Shown: piece by piece, positions 6,128 to 8,524 of the stretch | Layout: each line of letters opens with the position of its first letter | Numbering within the stretch: the first letter of the stretch is position 1 | From: JBGTKH01 sp041744735 | Lineage (GTDB): Bacteria > Planctomycetota > Planctomycetia > Pirellulales > Pirellulaceae | DNA: 8,524 nt | Direction: 5' to 3' | NCBI GenBank assembly: GCA_041744735.1 | Contig: JBGTKH010000516.1 | Coordinates: 1 to 8,524 of the forward strand | The notes under the pieces: generated by a model | The model's database searches: none | Told to the model about the DNA's origin: nothing | The model's input: only the letters and a program-made list of their open reading frames with translations | Position numbers and translations under genes: made by a program

Positions 6128-6203
6128 GATGTTTCACGAGGATTCCCGGTTGCACGTGGGCGACGAAGCTTCAAACGCATTCACGATCCCCGACACGCTC
6201 CCG

Positions 6204-6232
6204 TTGAAGCAACCGCCCAATGCCCGTATACT
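6204..6232 (+). promoter_or_regulatory. sigma70-like promoter for the small basic protein and LarA-like genes
   Basis: TTGAAG (6204-6209) and TATACT (6227-6232) stand 17 bp apart; the -10 box matches at five of six positions and the -35 box at four of six. The start would be near 6239, about 50 nt before the ATG at 6292. This is the clearest plus-strand promoter in the window. Confidence 0.65.
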
Positions 6233-6291
6233 GGTCGGTTTGACTGAGCTATATCGCCAAAAATCAGACAGTATCTCAGGAAACCACGGAC

Positions 6292-6564
6292 ATGACGATC
6301 GACAAAAGCCTCCGCGTCAAACGGGGTATGGTTCGCAGCCGCAACGTGCTGACACGGGCCGAACGCCTCGCCAAGCTGAAGGATTCTGACCGCTGGTCGG
6401 ACGGCGACCCGGTGCTTGGACTGCCCAAGGTCCGCGTCCAGAAGCTGGCCCTTAAGAAGAAGAAGAAAGCCAAGAAGGAAGAAGGCGAAGAAGGCGCGGC
6501 GGCCGAAGAGACATCGAAGGACGTCAAGAAAGAAACGAAGAAAGAGGGCAAGAACAAGAAGTAG
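6292..6564 (+). CDS. PVC-superphylum small basic protein
   Basis: This 90-residue protein begins MTIDKSLRVKRGMVRSRNVL and continues with TRAERLAKLKDSDRW and DPVLGLPKVRVQK up to about residue 51. I recognise this as the small basic protein family (TIGR04137-like) confined to Planctomycetes, Verrucomicrobia, Chlamydiae and relatives. The family is thought to bind nucleic acid or associate with the ribosome; its exact role is not established. Residues 55-90 are an added low-complexity tail: a run of five Lys (55-59), an acidic/Ala patch (63-73) and Lys-rich repeats to the end, longer than in the short members I recall. CAGGAA (6278-6283) about 8 nt before the ATG is the ribosome binding site. 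A strong promoter precedes it, in line with high expression. The next gene begins only 3 bp after its stop. Confidence 0.85.
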   Translation: MTIDKSLRVKRGMVRSRNVLTRAERLAKLKDSDRWSDGDPVLGLPKVRVQKLALKKKKKAKKEEGEEGAAAEETSKDVKKETKKEGKNKK

Positions 6565-6567
6565 CCC

Positions 6568-7839
6568 ATGCGCGTGCGTTTGGAATACGGCCGAACGGGG
6601 ATGCACGTCGAGTTGCCCGACGAGCGGATTGTGCGCACGTTGGCCTATAAGAACGCCACGCCCTTGGCCGACCCTCACGCCGAGCTTCGCGTGGTTCTCG
6701 ACCGGCCGACCGGCACGCCGCCGCTGGCCGAACTGGCCCGTGGCCGCAAAGACGCCTGCATCGTGATCTGCGACATCACGCGGCCGGTCCCCAACGAGAT
6801 GATCCTGCGCCCAATGCTCGAAACGCTCGAAGCGGCCGGCATTCCGCGGGATAAAATCATTATCCTGATCGCCACCGGGCTGCATCGGCCGAATGAGGGC
6901 GACGAGTTGGTTGAGATGCTCGGCCCCCACATCGCCGCCAACTACCGCATCGAGAACCATCACGGCCAGGTGCTCGACGAGCACACGTATCTGGGCGAAA
7001 GCCCGCGCGGCGTGCCGATTTGGATCGACTCGCACTACGTCAACGCCGATCTGAAACTCACCACCGGCCTGATCGAGCCGCATCTGATGGCCGGCTTCTC
7101 GGGCGGCCGCAAGCTGATCTGCCCCGGCATCGCGGCGCTGGAAACGGTCAAAGTCTGGCACGGCCCCGATTTCCTGGAGCACCCCAAAGCCGACTGCGGC
7201 ATCCTGGACGGCAATCCGGTCCACGAAGAGAACACCTGGATCGGTCGCAAGACCGGCTGCGATTTCATCGTGAACGTGGTCATCGATTCCGAACGCCGGC
7301 CGCTGAAGTTCGTGGCCGGAGACATGGAAGCCGCCTTCCACGAAGGGGTCGATTTCGTTCGCGGCGTGGTCACCGACACGGTGGCCGAGCCGGTCGACAT
7401 CGTCGTCACCAGTTGCGCCGGCTATCCGCTGGACACCACTTTCTATCAAGCCGTGAAGGGTTTGACCGGCGCTCTGCCGATCGTCAAGCAAGGCGGCACG
7501 ATCATCATGGCCGCCAGCCTGTCCGAAGGCATCGGCAGCCCGCAATTCCAGCAACTGTTCGACGACAACGCCAGCCTGGCAATGTTCGTCGAGCGGATTC
7601 TGGGCAAGGACTATTTCGTGATGGACCAGTGGCAGTTGGAAGAGTTGGCCAAAGTCTGCCGCAAAGCCAAAGTGAAACTGGTCAGCGACGGCCTGCCCGC
7701 CGCCACCATCAACCGCCTGTTCGTCGAGCACGCCCCCAGCATCGAACAAGCCGTCGCCGACAGCCTCTCCGAATACGGCCCCACCGCCCAAATCGCCGTC
7801 ATCCCCAAAGGCCCCTACGTGCTGGCACAAGTGGCTTAG
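6568..7839 (+). CDS. larA: LarA-family nickel-dependent 2-hydroxyacid racemase/epimerase homologue
   Basis: The 423-residue protein matches the lactate racemase LarA superfamily (DUF2088 N-terminal domain), soluble enzymes that use a nickel-pincer nucleotide cofactor to invert the alpha carbon of 2-hydroxyacids. Visible motifs: CDITRPVP (68-75), ATGLHRP (102-108, His106), EPHLMAGFSGGRKLICPG (170-187, with His172 and Lys182) and VWHGP (196-200, His198). These fit His108, His174, Lys184 and His200 of the Lactobacillus enzyme at a constant offset of two, including the lysine that holds the cofactor covalently, so the enzyme is likely active if the cofactor is made. The ATG follows the previous stop by 3 bp and has no clear Shine-Dalgarno site, pointing to translational coupling. 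The cofactor genes larB, larC and larE are not in the window. The superfamily acts on several hydroxyacids, so lactate is only one possible substrate. Confidence 0.88.
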   Translation: MRVRLEYGRTGMHVELPDERIVRTLAYKNATPLADPHAELRVVLDRPTGTPPLAELARGRKDACIVICDITRPVPNEMILRPMLETLEAAGIPRDKIIILIATGLHRPNEGDELVEMLGPHIAANYRIENHHGQVLDEHTYLGESPRGVPIWIDSHYVNADLKLTTGLIEPHLMAGFSGGRKLICPGIAALETVKVWHGPDFLEHPKADCGILDGNPVHEENTWIGRKTGCDFIVNVVIDSERRPLKFVAGDMEAAFHEGVDFVRGVVTDTVAEPVDIVVTSCAGYPLDTTFYQAVKGLTGALPIVKQGGTIIMAASLSEGIGSPQFQQLFDDNASLAMFVERILGKDYFVMDQWQLEELAKVCRKAKVKLVSDGLPAATINRLFVEHAPSIEQAVADSLSEYGPTAQIAVIPKGPYVLAQVA

Positions 7840-7862
7840 CGCTTTGGCAAATCGAAAAGTGG

Positions 7863-7881
7863 GGTAAGCATCCTGCTTGCC
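7863..7881. repeat. 8-bp hairpin after the LarA-like gene
   Basis: GGTAAGCA (7863-7870) and TGCTTGCC (7874-7881) pair with one G-T pair around a TCC loop, 23 bp after the LarA-like stop codon. A weak T-rich run follows (ACTTCATTTCTA). It may be a weak terminator or another short intergenic palindrome of the kind common in planctomycete genomes. Confidence 0.4.
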
Positions 7882-7925
7882 AACTTCATTTCTACGATAG
7901 AACGGTTTATTCCAACCTGTCTGCG

Positions 7926-8524
7926 ATGAACATCCTGCAACCTTGGAACATCGTTTTTCTGGTCGGCTTCGTCGTTTACTTCGGGATTCGGCATGTGTTC
8001 ATCCAGCGCACGAAGGGCGAGAAGAAAGAGGTCCGTCGCTTCGACGCCTTGGAAAAGGTTCTGTTGTTTGCGATGGTTCCGCCGATCATGCTCCTGCCGC
8101 TGCTCTATTTGTTCACACCGCTGCTTGCGTTTGCCGATTATCGGCTTCCCGCGGTCGTGCCGTGGTTTGGAGCCGCGGCGATGGCGGCGTCGCTGTGGCT
8201 CTTCTGGCGATCCCACTCCGATCTGGGCCAGAACTGGTCGGTGAGTCTCGAGCTGCGCGAGAACCACCAACTGGTCACGCACGGCGTCTATCGGTACATC
8301 CGGCATCCTATGTACACGTCGATTTGGCTGTGGGGCATCGCGCAGGGAATGCTGCTAGAGAACTGGCTGGCCGGTTGGTCCGTCCTGCCCGTGTTCGCCG
8401 CGATGTATTTCCTGCGCACGCCTCGCGAAGAACAATTGATGTGCGAAAAGTTCGGCGACGAATATCGCGGATACATGCGCCGCACGGGTCGCATCATTCC
8501 GCGCATCACGCGTGCGGCGGAAGG
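7926..8524 (+). CDS. membrane methyltransferase of the isoprenylcysteine carboxyl methyltransferase / phospholipid methyltransferase type (3' end outside window)
   Basis: An open frame of 199 residues runs off the right edge without a stop. Hydrophobic segments at about 8-25, 45-68, 76-95 and 131-164 indicate an integral membrane protein. The SAM-binding part of the family is clear: THGVYRYIRHPMYTS (118-132), then REEQLMCEKFGDEYRGYMRRTGRIIP (167-192), with the Arg-His-Pro and Glu-Glu residues expected in ICMT and PEMT-type enzymes. These enzymes methylate a lipid-facing substrate using S-adenosylmethionine. Bacterial members are mostly uncharacterised, and no prenylated CaaX protein is known to be the substrate, so the reaction is not predictable. 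Bacterial members are often about 200 residues, so the stop is probably only a few codons away. The ATG at 7926 gives a normal N-terminus but lacks a clear Shine-Dalgarno site. It lies 86 bp after the LarA-like gene on the same strand. Confidence 0.88.
   Translation, partial: MNILQPWNIVFLVGFVVYFGIRHVFIQRTKGEKKEVRRFDALEKVLLFAMVPPIMLLPLLYLFTPLLAFADYRLPAVVPWFGAAAMAASLWLFWRSHSDLGQNWSVSLELRENHQLVTHGVYRYIRHPMYTSIWLWGIAQGMLLENWLAGWSVLPVFAAMYFLRTPREEQLMCEKFGDEYRGYMRRTGRIIPRITRAAE

Noticed and set aside
6181..7830. Long open frame of 549 codons on the minus strand opposite the LarA-like gene
   Set aside because: It is a shadow of the GC-rich plus-strand gene, whose protein has clear family motifs; the minus-strand translation is rich in His/Gly/Val with no recognisable domain.
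7844..7905. Promoter for the methyltransferase gene (TTGGCA or TTGCCA with AT-poor -10 candidates)
   Set aside because: No pair with 16-18 bp spacing has an acceptable -10 box.

Overview
The window looks like chromosomal DNA of a planctomycete, probably of the Pirellulales. The reasons are a GC-rich composition, the small basic protein at 6292-6564 that is a marker of the Planctomycetes-Verrucomicrobia-Chlamydiae group, a secreted DUF255 protein, tandem unequal ClpP paralogues, and short palindromic intergenic repeats. This placement is by pattern recognition only; no database search was possible.

Minus strand, 1-2842 (read right to left): a tRNA-Gly(GCC) gene, trigger factor (tig), a divergent ClpP paralogue with an intact Ser-His-Asp triad, and a second, more canonical ClpP cut by the left edge. 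Gaps are short (32, 156 and 51 bp) and a good sigma70-like promoter lies just upstream of the tRNA, so the four may form one transcription unit for folding nascent proteins and degrading failed ones. A ClpX gene would be a natural next neighbour but is outside the window.

Divergent intergenic region, 2843-3206: about 360 bp without a gene. It holds the tRNA/tig promoter, a 125-bp imperfect nested palindrome (2956-3080) whose core is two inverted copies of a REP-like unit, and a plausible promoter for the rightward genes.

Plus strand, 3207-8524: an FHA-domain protein with a long acidic tail, followed 22 bp later by a DUF255/YyaL-type protein with a thioredoxin-like CxxC domain and a lipoprotein-type signal sequence. 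After a 213-bp gap holding a perfect 9-bp hairpin and a strong promoter come the PVC small basic protein and, 3 bp later, a LarA-family (nickel-pincer) racemase/epimerase homologue with the expected catalytic residues. After another small hairpin comes a membrane methyltransferase of the isoprenylcysteine carboxyl methyltransferase (ICMT)/phospholipid methyltransferase type, cut by the right edge.

Most of this is conserved core-genome content. I see no defence system, prophage, CRISPR array or transposase. The parts most worth a second look are the REP-doublet palindrome with compensatory changes, the tRNA-tig-clpP-clpP arrangement, the unusual N-terminus of the upstream ClpP, and the lipoprotein form of DUF255.
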